NCBI GenBank assembly: GCA_028285495.1
Contig: JANQPB010000042.1
Span: 186,001 to 250,000 of the forward strand
Reading direction: 5' to 3'
Source: Acidimicrobiales bacterium
GTDB taxonomy: Bacteria > Actinomycetota > Acidimicrobiia > Acidimicrobiales > SZUA-35
DNA: 64,000 nucleotides
Within the stretch, counting starts at the first letter, position 1; the number at the start of each line of letters is the position of its first letter. A program made the position numbers and the translations under genes. Below, one piece after another: positions 49,451 through 58,025 of the stretch. The notes under the pieces are model-generated. The model did not search any database and was not told where the DNA came from. It saw nothing but the letters and a program-made list of their open reading frames with translations.

Positions 49451-51346
49451 ATGGCGACCAGCCAGAAGGTCTCGGCGCTGGCCGTCGTCGCCGTCGCCGT
49501 CCTCGGCATCGTCTTCACGGTCCTGGCCGGCAACCAGCCGCTGCTCGGACTCGACCTCCAGGGCGGCGTGTCGGTCGTGCTGGAGCCGACCGGTGTCGCC
49601 GACGGCCAGGACGGCCAGGGCGCCGGCCGTGAGGTCACCGACGAGGCGCTCGACCTGACCGTCGAGCTGCTCCGTGGCCGCATCGACCAGATCGGCGTGG
49701 CCGAGCCCGAGATCTCGCGCCAGGGCGACAACATCGTCGTCGCCCTGCCCGGCCTGGTCGAGGACCAGGAGGAGGCGCTCGACCGCCTGCGTCAGACGGC
49801 CGAGCTGCGCTTCCGGCCCGTGCTGCTGGTGCTCGGGCCGACGCTCGACCCCAACGCAGTCCCGGCGGACGGCGAGGGCGAGGGCGACGGCGTCGAGGAC
49901 GAGGGCACGGTCAGCGAGTCGCCGATCACCACCGAGGCCCCGGCCGAGACCGGCGACGACGGCACGACCGACGACACCGGCACCGACGGCTCCGACGCCG
50001 ATGGAGACGAGGAGTCGCTGGCCGGAGGCGGGCGGTTCGCCCCCGTGGTCGCAGCCCAGGGCACGACGACGACCGAGGCCGGTGGGGCCGAGTCGACCAC
50101 GACATCCGAGGCGACGTCGACCACCAGCGGCGAGGCGGCGACCGACGATGCGACCACCGACGACGGCACCGCGACCGACGAGGGCACGGCGACCGACGAT
50201 CCGGCAACCGATGACGGCGCCGATGGCGGCGAGGCACCGCTGACCGACCCGGCCGACCTCGGGGTGCTCACCAACTGCCTGACCGGCGAGGTCACGCCCG
50301 ACACCGAGGACGCCATCGACGAGGTCGTCGTGCTCGAGGATCGCGACGGGATCCGCTACTGCCTCGGCCCGGCCGAGCTCGACGGCCAGCTCCTGACCGG
50401 CGACATGGTCGAGTCGGCCGACGTCGGCCTCGGCGCCGGCATCGGCTGGCAGGTCAACCCGACGTTCCGGCCCGGCCCGGACGGGATCGACAAGTTCAAC
50501 GCCGTCGCCGCCGTCTGCTTCCTCGGCTCACCCGATGTCTGTCCGACCCGCCAACTGGCGGTGGTCCTCGATCACGAGGTCATCTCGGCCCCGGTGATCC
50601 AGGTCGGGCGTTTCGCCCGCGATCAGATCACGATCTCGGGTGATTTCGAGGAGGAGGAGGCCCGCCGCCTGGCCGAGGCCCTGCGGTTCGGTGCCCTGCC
50701 CCTCGAGCTGGTGGCCCAGGAGACCCGCACCGTCTCGGCCAGCATCGGCCAGGACGTGCTCCGCTCCGGTGTGATCGCCGGTCTCATCGGCCTCGCCCTC
50801 GTCGCGGTCTACCTGCTGGCCTACTACCGGTTGGCCGGCCTGGTCGCCATCTCGGGGCTGATCCTGTCGGCGGCCCTGCTGTGGACCATCGTGGCCTTCT
50901 TCGGGGCGACGTTCGGGCTGGCGCTGACCCTGGCCGGCGTGGTCGGCCTCATCGTGGCCATCGGCGTGTCGGCGGACTCCAACATCGTCTACTTCGAGAA
51001 CGTGAAGGAGTCGTACCGGTCCGGTCGACGGGTGCCGACGGCCATCGAGCGGGCCTACGAGTCGGCGATCTCGACCATCGTGAAGGCCGACGTGGTCAGC
51101 CTCATCGCTGCGGTCCTGCTCTACCTGCTGACCGTCGGCGCCGTCCGCGGCTTCGCCTTCTACCTCGGGCTGGCGACGATCCTGGACCTGATCATCTCGT
51201 GGTTCTTCATGCGGCCGGCGCTCGCGTGGCTGGCCCGCCGCCAGGCCGTCGAGGAGAATCCGAGGCTGCTCGGGCTCCCGCCGACCCAGGGATCGGCCAA
51301 CCAGGCCGGCCGATTGGCCGGCGCCGCCACTGGAGGTGAGGCATGA
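49451..51346 (+). CDS. secD: Protein translocase subunit SecD with acidic low-complexity insert
   Basis: 631 residues. SecD uses the proton gradient to pull secreted proteins out of SecYEG. LLGLDLQGGVSVVLEP (D1 motif) follows the first helix; the P1 domain starts RGRIDQIGVAEPEISRQGDNIVVALPG; the C-terminal six-helix part contains IGVSADSNIVYFENVKE. Inside P1, residues about 137-260 are replaced by a Thr/Asp/Glu/Gly-rich stretch built from short repeats (TDDGTATDEGTATDD), a likely disordered extracytoplasmic loop. Mycobacterial SecD also has a Pro-rich insert there, but this one is long and acidic. The stop overlaps secF (ATGA). Confidence 0.94.
   Translation: MATSQKVSALAVVAVAVLGIVFTVLAGNQPLLGLDLQGGVSVVLEPTGVADGQDGQGAGREVTDEALDLTVELLRGRIDQIGVAEPEISRQGDNIVVALPGLVEDQEEALDRLRQTAELRFRPVLLVLGPTLDPNAVPADGEGEGDGVEDEGTVSESPITTEAPAETGDDGTTDDTGTDGSDADGDEESLAGGGRFAPVVAAQGTTTTEAGGAESTTTSEATSTTSGEAATDDATTDDGTATDEGTATDDPATDDGADGGEAPLTDPADLGVLTNCLTGEVTPDTEDAIDEVVVLEDRDGIRYCLGPAELDGQLLTGDMVESADVGLGAGIGWQVNPTFRPGPDGIDKFNAVAAVCFLGSPDVCPTRQLAVVLDHEVISAPVIQVGRFARDQITISGDFEEEEARRLAEALRFGALPLELVAQETRTVSASIGQDVLRSGVIAGLIGLALVAVYLLAYYRLAGLVAISGLILSAALLWTIVAFFGATFGLALTLAGVVGLIVAIGVSADSNIVYFENVKESYRSGRRVPTAIERAYESAISTIVKADVVSLIAAVLLYLLTVGAVRGFAFYLGLATILDLIISWFFMRPALAWLARRQAVEENPRLLGLPPTQGSANQAGRLAGAATGGEA
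50135..50225 (+). repeat. Degenerate short repeats inside secD
   Basis: Runs of ACCGACGA/G-type units coding for TDDxxTDDGTATDEGTATDDPATDDG within the low-complexity insert of SecD. Confidence 0.6.
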
Positions 51347-52482
51347 CCGCATCCGACGACGAGACGACGGAGACCCCGGTCGACGACCAGTTGGTGTCGT
51401 CCGGCGGGTTCGTCGCCACCGTCCGGTCGATCTTCGCCGGGCGGGCCGCCATCGACTTCCGCCCGAAGTGGCGGGTGGCGCTCACCATCTCGGCCGTCCT
51501 GCTGATCGGGTCGGTCATCCTGCTGTCGACCCGCTGGCTCAACCTGAGCATCGACTTCGAGGGTGGGGGCGTGTGGGAGGTGCCGGTCTCCGACGAGGTC
51601 TCGGTCGCCGACGCCCGCGACGTCCTGCCGAGCTCGGCCGCCGAGGCCAGGATCCAGGTCGTGCGGGGTGCCGACAGCGGTCGCCTCCTCCGGGTCCAGG
51701 CCGGCACCGATGCGGTCGACGACAGCACGCTCATCGCCGAGAACCTGGCCGAGCTGGCCGGCGTCGACCCGGACGAGGTCGCGATCTCCACGATCGGGCC
51801 GACCTGGGGCGAGCAGATCACCCGGCAGGCCCTGGCCGCCCTGGCCTGGTTCTTCCTGGCCGTGGCCATCTATCTCGCCTGGCGCCTGGAGTGGCGCATG
51901 GCGATCGGTGCCCTGGCCGCGGTCGTCCACGACCTGCTGATCACCGCCGGCGTCTACTCGCTGTTCGGCTTCGAGGTCAGCCCGGCAACGGTGATCGCCC
52001 TGCTCACGATCCTCGGCTACTCGCTCTACGACACGGTCGTGGTGTTCGACAAGGTGCTCGAGAACCAGCAGGGCCCCGTCGGGGCCAAGCTGGAGGACGC
52101 CGACCTGATCAACCAGTCGATGAACCAGGTGCTGATGCGGTCGATCAACACCACGATCACCACCGTACTGCCGGTCCTGTCGATGCTGCTGATCGGCGGT
52201 GTGCTGCTCGGCGGCACCTCGATCCGGGGCTTCGCCCTGGCCCTGTTCATCGGTCTGATCCTCGGCACCTACTCGTCGATCTTCGTCGCCGCTCCGATCC
52301 TGGTGTGGCTGCGGGCCATCCGGCCAGAGGCACGGCGGGCGGCCGAGATCGAGGCCAGGCGCCAGGCCCGGTCCGGCGACACCGACGAGCGATCGGCCCG
52401 GTTCATCGAGGACCGCGACGCCACGCTGGTCAGCCCTGGAGGCAGCGCCCCGCGGGGTCGCAAGAAGGGCAGGCGAGGTTGA
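51343..52482 (+). CDS. secF: Protein translocase subunit SecF
   Basis: 379 residues, partner of SecD. IDFRPKWRVALTISAVLLIGSVILLSTRWLNLSIDFEGG is the SecF start, with the D1-like FEGGGVWEV; TIGPTWGEQITRQALAALAWF, AVVHDLLITAGVYSLFGFEV and LTILGYSLYDTVVVFDKVLEN are the conserved membrane motifs, and RSINTTITTVLPVL follows. About 30 acidic residues precede the first helix. The ATG overlaps the secD stop by 4 bases. The C-terminal tail is basic. Confidence 0.95.
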   Translation: MTASDDETTETPVDDQLVSSGGFVATVRSIFAGRAAIDFRPKWRVALTISAVLLIGSVILLSTRWLNLSIDFEGGGVWEVPVSDEVSVADARDVLPSSAAEARIQVVRGADSGRLLRVQAGTDAVDDSTLIAENLAELAGVDPDEVAISTIGPTWGEQITRQALAALAWFFLAVAIYLAWRLEWRMAIGALAAVVHDLLITAGVYSLFGFEVSPATVIALLTILGYSLYDTVVVFDKVLENQQGPVGAKLEDADLINQSMNQVLMRSINTTITTVLPVLSMLLIGGVLLGGTSIRGFALALFIGLILGTYSSIFVAAPILVWLRAIRPEARRAAEIEARRQARSGDTDERSARFIEDRDATLVSPGGSAPRGRKKGRRG

Positions 52483-52545
52483 CGGCCCCGACCCGGTAGC
52501 CGGGAGGCGGCCAGATCCGCCGGGATCGTGGTTGCCGGTCGTGGG

Positions 52546-52551
52546 TATACT
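52546..52551 (+). promoter_or_regulatory. -10 element of rel
   Basis: TATACT, the closest match to the bacterial consensus in the window; leader of about 70 bases before GTG 52628. Confidence 0.5.
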
Positions 52552-52627
52552 GGACTGTTCTCGGCGGCCGGCGTCGGTGATCCCATCGGCCCGGGGCGAT
52601 CGTCCACCCTCGGAGTGAAGCTGCAAC

Positions 52628-54868
52628 GTGGTAACCGTTGAAAGGGTCCTTCCCTGGCGTCGCAAGCGGCGCACGATCGGCGCCCAGATCGAGCCGCTCA
52701 TCGAGCACTTCGTCGGGCCCGAGCGGGACCGCCGGGTCGAGGTCGTCACCCGGGCCTACCGCATGGCGGCCAGGGCCCACGCCGAGCAGCGCCGCAAGTC
52801 GGGCGAGCCCTACATCGTCCACCCCCTCGCCGTCGCCAGGATCGTGGCCGGCTACGGGATGGACGAGGTGGCCATCGCCGCCGCCCTCCTCCACGACGCG
52901 GTCGAGGACACCAGGATCGAGCTCGAGGACATCCGCCGGGCCTTCGGCCACGAGGTGGCCACCATCGTCGACGGCGTGACCAAGCTCGACCGGCTCCGCT
53001 TCGACAACAAGGAGGCCCAGCAGTCGGCGACGATGCGGAAGATGCTGATCTCGATGTCGAAGGACATCCGGGTCCTGATCGTCAAGCTCGCCGACCGGCT
53101 GCACAACCTCCGCACCATCGCCGCCATGCCGGACTGGAAGCGGGAGCGGGGGGCGCTGGAGACGCTCCAGGTGTACGCCCCGCTGGCCCACCGCCTCGGC
53201 ATGCAGGAGCTCAAGCAGCAGCTGGAGGACCTGAGCTTCGCCGCGCTCCACCCGAAGCGCTACGCCGAGATCGAGCACATGGTCACCGAGCGGGCGCCCG
53301 AGCGCGAGACCTACCTCACCCAGGTGCTCGAGGACGTCAGGGCCCGGGTCGTCGAGCTCGGCATCGATGCCGAGGTGGTCGGCCGGGAGAAGCACCTCTA
53401 CTCGATCTACGAGAAGATGCAGCTCAAGGACAAGGCGTTCGACGAGATCAACGACCTGGTCGGGATCCGGGTCATCGTCGACAGCGTCCGCGACTGCTAC
53501 GCCGCCCTCGGGTCGATCCACGCCACCTGGAAGCCGGTGCAGGGCCGGTTCAAGGACTACGTGGCCATGCCGAAGTTCAACCTCTACCAGTCGCTCCACA
53601 CGACGGTGGTCGGACCGCAGGGCAAGTCGATCGAGGTCCAGATCCGCACCAGGGAGATGCACGAGCGGGCCGAGAGCGGGGTGGCGGCCCACTACCTGTA
53701 CAAGGACCGTGACGACGCCTCGGCGGCGATCGACCTGCCATGGCTGACCCGGATCATCGACTGGGAGAAGGAGACCTCCGACCCGACGGAGTTCATGCAG
53801 AACCTGAAGGTCGACCTCGAGGAGGAGGAGGTCTTCGTCTTCACCCCACAGGGCCAGGTCACCACGTTGCCGAACGGGTCCACCCCGATCGACTTCGCCT
53901 ACGCGATCCACACCGACGTCGGTCACCGCTGCGTCGGGGCCAAGGTCGACGGGCGGCTGGTGTCGCTGTCCGAGCCGCTGCAGTCCGGTCAGACGGTCGA
54001 GATCTTCACCTCCAAGGTGGTCGGCGCCGGCCCGTCGCGGGACTGGTTGAACTTCGCGGCGTCGCACCGGGCGGCGTCGAAGATCAAGCAGTGGTTCTCC
54101 CGGGAGCGGCGGGAGGACGCCATCGCCACCGGCGAGAACGAGCTCAAGCGGGCCCTCAAGCGGGAGGGCATCAGCTGGGCCGACATGGGCCCGGCTCCCG
54201 GCGACGCCATCCGCGAGGTGGCCGAGGACCTCAACTACGTCGACGCCGACGCCCTGTACGCGGCGATGGGCGAGCACCACGTCTCGCCCCAGACGGTGGT
54301 CAGCCGCCTGCTCAAGCTCAAGGACGGCGGCAACGTCGAGGCCGAGCCGCCGATCCGGCCGGACGGCGTCCCCGTCCGACCCCACCGGCGGGAGCCGCCG
54401 GGAGCCGCCGGCGTCCGGATCGAGGGCATCGACGACGTGCTCGTCCGGCTGTCGCGATGCTGCACCCCCGTCCCGGGTGACGAGATCATGGGGTTCGTCA
54501 CCCGTGGTCGCGGCGTCTCGGTCCACCGGACCGACTGCGCCAACGCCGTGTCGCTGGCCGTGTCCCAGAACGACCGGCTGATCGACGCCGAGTGGGACCA
54601 CGAGTACGAGGCCGACCACTTCGTCGCCTCGGTCGAGCTCAAGGCCTACGACCGCCCCCACCTGCTGGCCGACGTGTCGAGGGCCCTGGCCGACCAGCAC
54701 GTCAACATCATCGGCTCGTCGTCGACGACGTCGGACGAGCGCATCGCCAAGCTGACCTTCGACTTCGAGATCGCCGACCCCTCCCACCTGTCCGCCGTGA
54801 TGCGGGTGGTGCGGGCGGTCGACGGCGTCTACGACGTCTACCGGGTCGTCCCGGGCCAGCGGAAGTAG
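52628..54868 (+). CDS. rel: Bifunctional (p)ppGpp synthetase/hydrolase
   Basis: 746 residues with all domains of Rel: HD hydrolase (AAALLHDAVEDT, RRAFGHEVATIVDGVTKL, KLADRLHNLRT), synthetase (GREKHLYSIYEKM, YQSLHTTVVGPQG, EVQIRTREMHERAESGVAAH), TGS (FVFTPQGQVTTLPNGSTPIDFAYAIHTDVGH), conserved-Cys region (RLSRCCTPVPGDEIMGFVTRGRGVSVHRTDC) and C-terminal ACT. HD and synthetase motifs are both intact, so it should make and degrade the alarmone. GTG at 52628 with GGAGTGAAG upstream; TATACT at 52546-52551 gives a leader of about 70 bases, longer than most genes here. Confidence 0.96.
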   Translation: MVTVERVLPWRRKRRTIGAQIEPLIEHFVGPERDRRVEVVTRAYRMAARAHAEQRRKSGEPYIVHPLAVARIVAGYGMDEVAIAAALLHDAVEDTRIELEDIRRAFGHEVATIVDGVTKLDRLRFDNKEAQQSATMRKMLISMSKDIRVLIVKLADRLHNLRTIAAMPDWKRERGALETLQVYAPLAHRLGMQELKQQLEDLSFAALHPKRYAEIEHMVTERAPERETYLTQVLEDVRARVVELGIDAEVVGREKHLYSIYEKMQLKDKAFDEINDLVGIRVIVDSVRDCYAALGSIHATWKPVQGRFKDYVAMPKFNLYQSLHTTVVGPQGKSIEVQIRTREMHERAESGVAAHYLYKDRDDASAAIDLPWLTRIIDWEKETSDPTEFMQNLKVDLEEEEVFVFTPQGQVTTLPNGSTPIDFAYAIHTDVGHRCVGAKVDGRLVSLSEPLQSGQTVEIFTSKVVGAGPSRDWLNFAASHRAASKIKQWFSRERREDAIATGENELKRALKREGISWADMGPAPGDAIREVAEDLNYVDADALYAAMGEHHVSPQTVVSRLLKLKDGGNVEAEPPIRPDGVPVRPHRREPPGAAGVRIEGIDDVLVRLSRCCTPVPGDEIMGFVTRGRGVSVHRTDCANAVSLAVSQNDRLIDAEWDHEYEADHFVASVELKAYDRPHLLADVSRALADQHVNIIGSSSTTSDERIAKLTFDFEIADPSHLSAVMRVVRAVDGVYDVYRVVPGQRK

Positions 54869-54869
54869 C

Positions 54870-54889
54870 CCGGCCGCTTCGACGGCCGG
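54870..54889 (+). terminator. Hairpin after rel
   Basis: CCGGCCG, 6-base loop, CGGCCGG, beginning 2 bases after the rel stop; no U-tract. Confidence 0.4.
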
Positions 54890-54984
54890 TCGGGGTCCGC
54901 GGCCGATGGCCGACGCTCGACCACACTGACCGGGGTTCCACCCGCCGGGCCCTGATGTGGGTCCTCCGCCGCCCGGGTCGACGA

Positions 54985-55017
54985 ACCTGTGAGCAACCTG
55001 TGCCCGTTCTCACAGGT
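54985..55017. promoter_or_regulatory. Inverted repeat upstream of YHYH lipoprotein operon
   Basis: ACCTGTGAG (54985-54993) and its exact inverse CTCACAGGT (55009-55017) with 15 bases between; a further ACCTGTG half lies inside the spacer. It is 32 bases before ATG 55049, a suitable place for an operator or an mRNA leader hairpin. Confidence 0.5.
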
Positions 55018-55048
55018 CCGGCTCAGCGGCGTTGCCGAGGATGACCCC

Positions 55049-56338
55049 ATGAAGCCGACTGACCCAACCCCCCGACGTTCCCTGCTCGCGGCCGTCCTGG
55101 CCACCACCCTGCTGGTGGTGGCCGCCTGCGGATCGAGCGATGACAGCGGCGACGACGCCACCGGTTCCGGCGAGACCGCGGCCGCAGGCGCCGACGCAGA
55201 CGACGGCACCGACGCGCCCGACGCGGCCGGCACCGAGACCGACGGTGGTGGGTCGGGCGACGAGTCCACCTCGACCGACGACGGTGCGCCCCCGGCCGCC
55301 GACGCCGAGCCGGTCACCTCCCTCACCGGGTCCGACTACGTCGGCGACTACACGCTCGTCGACGAGGGCTTCGGCACGATGACCACGGTGACCATCGACG
55401 GCGGAACGCGGACGATCGAGACCAACGCCCTGCCGGACCACGACACCGGCGAGTTCCCCAACGCCGGCAACCCGAACGCGATCACCGCCCAGGACCTGAC
55501 CTGGGAGTTCCCGGTCGAGGCCGCCTTCACCGGCGCCGCAACCGAGGTCCGCACGACGGGCGTCGCCGTCAACGGCGTCAAGTTCGAGCCGGGCACGGCG
55601 GAGACCGTCACGTGCTCGTCCGGCGAGACCTACCGCATCGAGGCCCTCCAGGAGCTGTACGACCTCGGCCTCGACTTCAACAACGCCCACGTCCAGCCAA
55701 CCGGGGAGTACCACTACCACGGCATCTCCGGGTTGCTGGTCGACGCCTACGACGACGACGAAGACCTCGTCCACATCGGCTTCGCCGCCGACGGCTACCT
55801 GATGTACTACTCGAAGTCCGGGGCCTACGAATCGAGCTACGTCCTGTCGGACGGGGCGAGGGCGGGCACCGGCTGCGTCGCCTCCGGCCCAGCCGGCGAC
55901 GACGAGTTCGACCTGGCCGGCACCACCCCAGACGGCACCTACACCAGCGACTTCGTCTACACCGACGGAGCCGGCGACCTCGACGCCTGCAACGGGGCAA
56001 CGATCGACGGGCAGTACGCCTACATCGTCACCGACGCCTACCCCTACGTCTCCCGCTGCCTGAACGGCGAGGTCAGCGGGGCCGGCGTCGGCGGCCCGCC
56101 TCCGGGCGCTGACGGCGACGCCGCCGGTGCTCCCGGCCAGGGCGGACCCGGCCAGGGTGGCGCCGCCCCCGACCTGAGCGAGGCGGCGGCCGCCCTCGGC
56201 GTGACCGAGGACGAGCTCCTGGCCGTCCTCCCCGGCCCCGGTGCGGATCTCACCGAGGCCGCAGCCACCCTCGGGGTCAGCGTCGAGGAGCTGATGGCCC
56301 TCCTGCCCGCCCCCGGCGGCGCCCCGGCCGGGCGGTGA
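55049..56338 (+). CDS. YHYH-domain lipoprotein
   Basis: 429 residues. Lipoprotein signal SLLAAVLATTLLVVAAC with lipid-modified Cys27, then about 70 acidic Asp/Thr/Gly residues, and the YHYH domain: EYHYHGISGLLVDAYDDDEDLVHIGFAADGYLMYY (YHYH at 221-224), then GAGDLDACNGATIDGQYAYIVTDAYPYVSRCLNGEV. The domain, named for this tetrapeptide, has no assigned function; clustered His/Tyr suggests metal binding. The C-terminus has two copies of a helical unit (LSEAAAALGVTEDELLAVLPGPG and LTEAAATLGVSVEELMALLPAPG). ATG at 55049 is preceded by GAGG; a 9-bp inverted repeat lies 32-64 bases upstream. First of three lipoprotein genes in a row. Confidence 0.82.
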   Translation: MKPTDPTPRRSLLAAVLATTLLVVAACGSSDDSGDDATGSGETAAAGADADDGTDAPDAAGTETDGGGSGDESTSTDDGAPPAADAEPVTSLTGSDYVGDYTLVDEGFGTMTTVTIDGGTRTIETNALPDHDTGEFPNAGNPNAITAQDLTWEFPVEAAFTGAATEVRTTGVAVNGVKFEPGTAETVTCSSGETYRIEALQELYDLGLDFNNAHVQPTGEYHYHGISGLLVDAYDDDEDLVHIGFAADGYLMYYSKSGAYESSYVLSDGARAGTGCVASGPAGDDEFDLAGTTPDGTYTSDFVYTDGAGDLDACNGATIDGQYAYIVTDAYPYVSRCLNGEVSGAGVGGPPPGADGDAAGAPGQGGPGQGGAAPDLSEAAAALGVTEDELLAVLPGPGADLTEAAATLGVSVEELMALLPAPGGAPAGR

Positions 56339-57336
56339 CGACTCCGATGACCGACCACCGACCCCGACCCACCCTCACCCGGCTCGTCGCCGGCGTCGCC
56401 GTGGCCAGCCTGATCCTGCTCGCCGCCGCCTGCGGGAGCGGCGACGACACCTCGGCCTCGCTCCCATCAGACGGCGACGACACCACGGCCTCGCTCCCAT
56501 CCGACGGGGCCGACGTCACCGGGACCGGCGACGACGTCGCGGCAACGGCCTCGTCCGGTGCCTCCTGTGAGGAGGTGGCGGCCTCGTTCGCCGCCGGCCC
56601 GTCCGCCAACCCCGACCTGCCCGACCCCGAGTCCTCCGCGGTCTGCGACGGCGACACCGTGATCGTGACCGCAAACGGCATCCCCGACTACACCTACATC
56701 GAGACCAGCCCCGGTCCGCCAGCGGCCCAGGACTACACCTTCACCATCCCGACCGACCCGACGGTCGCGGCCGCGACGACCGGTGTGCCGCTGATCGGGT
56801 CCCTCGGCGTCACGCTACCCGGCGTGCCGATCTACGGCCCGACCGAGGGAACCGGCGGCGACGTCGAGTCGATCGAGGGGATCCTGATGGAGTGCGGCAG
56901 CCACAACGGTCCGACCGGCTTCCACCTGCACCTGCTCGGCACCAGCGAGACGACCGACTGCGACTTCTCACCCGAGGAGGTGGCGTCCGGGCCGCAGCTG
57001 CTCGGCTACGCCTTCGACGGCTTCCCGATCTACACCGGCAACGACCAGTACACGTCGTCGTGGGAGCTGACCGACGCCTCGCTGTTCGCCACCGACACCT
57101 GGTCGGCCCACACCTACGTCGATGGCTCCGGCGACCTCGACGAGTGCAACGGTCGGGTCGACGAGGACGGCAACTACGCCTACTACACGACCGACGCCTT
57201 CCCCTACGTGCTCGGCTGCTTCGTCGGCGAGGTCGAGGTGACCGACGCCGGCGGCGGTGGCGGGGCCGGCCCGGGCGGCGAGGGACAGGGTCCGCCGCCG
57301 GGTGGCGAGGGCCAGGGCCCCGGCGGCGACGGCTGA
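56335..57336 (+). CDS. Second YHYH-type lipoprotein (FHLH variant)
   Basis: 333 residues. Signal VAGVAVASLILLAAAC with a lipobox Cys, a short acidic linker containing a 33-bp direct duplication (SASLPSDGDDT/TASLPSDGADV), then a domain related to the previous protein: VPIYGPTEGTGGDVESIEGILMECGSHNGPTGFHLHLLG, LLGYAFDGFPIYTGNDQ and GSGDLDECNGRVDEDGNYAYYTTDAFPYVLGCFVGEV. The His motif is FHLH (196-199) instead of YHYH, with extra Cys and His nearby. The tail is Gly-rich. The GTG overlaps the upstream stop (GTGA), so synthesis is coupled; ATG at 56347 is an alternative start. Confidence 0.8.
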   Translation: MTTPMTDHRPRPTLTRLVAGVAVASLILLAAACGSGDDTSASLPSDGDDTTASLPSDGADVTGTGDDVAATASSGASCEEVAASFAAGPSANPDLPDPESSAVCDGDTVIVTANGIPDYTYIETSPGPPAAQDYTFTIPTDPTVAAATTGVPLIGSLGVTLPGVPIYGPTEGTGGDVESIEGILMECGSHNGPTGFHLHLLGTSETTDCDFSPEEVASGPQLLGYAFDGFPIYTGNDQYTSSWELTDASLFATDTWSAHTYVDGSGDLDECNGRVDEDGNYAYYTTDAFPYVLGCFVGEVEVTDAGGGGGAGPGGEGQGPPPGGEGQGPGGDG

Positions 57337-57339
57337 GCC

Positions 57340-57975
57340 GTGGGTGACCGGGACCGATCGACGCGGCTGACGCGGCGGGGCCTGCTGGCCTCGTCGCTGG
57401 CCGCCGCCGGCGTCGCCGCCGTGACCGGGTGCCGCACCGTCGCCTCGGGTGGCGCCGGGTCGAGCGCCGAGCCGACCGACATCGACGTCGGGTTCCTGAC
57501 CGACATGACCACCCACCACGGCCAGGCCCTCGTGTTGTGCCAGCGAGTGGTCGGCGCCGACACCGGCGCGCCGGTCCAGGCCGCGGCGGCCGAGGTGTTG
57601 CAGAACCAGTCGATCGAGGTCGGGATGATGCGGGCCTGGCTCGCCGACTGGGGGCGCTCGACGGCGCCGCCCGACACGACGATGGCGTGGATGGGCCTCT
57701 GCGGCCGTGAGGACCTCGCCGAGGGTGGCATGCCCGGCTTGGCCACCGACGAGGAGCTGCTGGCCCTGGCCGAGGCCGACGGGCCGGCCAAGGGCCGGCG
57801 GTGGCTCGAGCTGATGCGGGCCCACCACGAGGGCGGGGTCGAGATGGCCTCGGTGGCCAGCGCCTGGGCGTCGGCCGACAAGGTCCGGCGCCTCGCCTCG
57901 ACCCAGGTCGAGGTCCAGGGCTACGAGATCACGATGTACGACCAGCTCCTGGCCACCACCTACGCCTCGGCCTGA
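57340..57975 (+). CDS. DUF305 lipoprotein (CopM-like, Tat-type signal)
   Basis: 211 residues. The N-terminus has a twin-arginine-like TRRGLLASSLAAAGVAAVTGC, combining Tat and lipobox features. DUF305 core: FLTDMTTHHGQALVLCQRVV, EVGMMRAWLADWG and LELMRAHHEGGVEMASVA, the His-His and Met motifs seen in this family; cyanobacterial CopM of the same family binds copper. It starts 4 bases after the second YHYH gene. The trio therefore encodes three surface lipoproteins, and a metal (copper) binding role is the simplest inference. A hairpin (57994-58007) lies 18 bases after the stop. Confidence 0.84.
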   Translation: MGDRDRSTRLTRRGLLASSLAAAGVAAVTGCRTVASGGAGSSAEPTDIDVGFLTDMTTHHGQALVLCQRVVGADTGAPVQAAAAEVLQNQSIEVGMMRAWLADWGRSTAPPDTTMAWMGLCGREDLAEGGMPGLATDEELLALAEADGPAKGRRWLELMRAHHEGGVEMASVASAWASADKVRRLASTQVEVQGYEITMYDQLLATTYASA

Positions 57976-57993
57976 GCGATCCGAAATCTCGGA

Positions 57994-58007
57994 CCCCGTC
58001 GACGGGG
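57994..58007 (+). terminator. Hairpin after DUF305 gene
   Basis: CCCCG-TCGA-CGGGG, a short GC-rich hairpin 18 bases after the stop of the lipoprotein operon. Confidence 0.3.
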
Positions 58008-58025
58008 CGTGGGAGGGTGGGGCCC

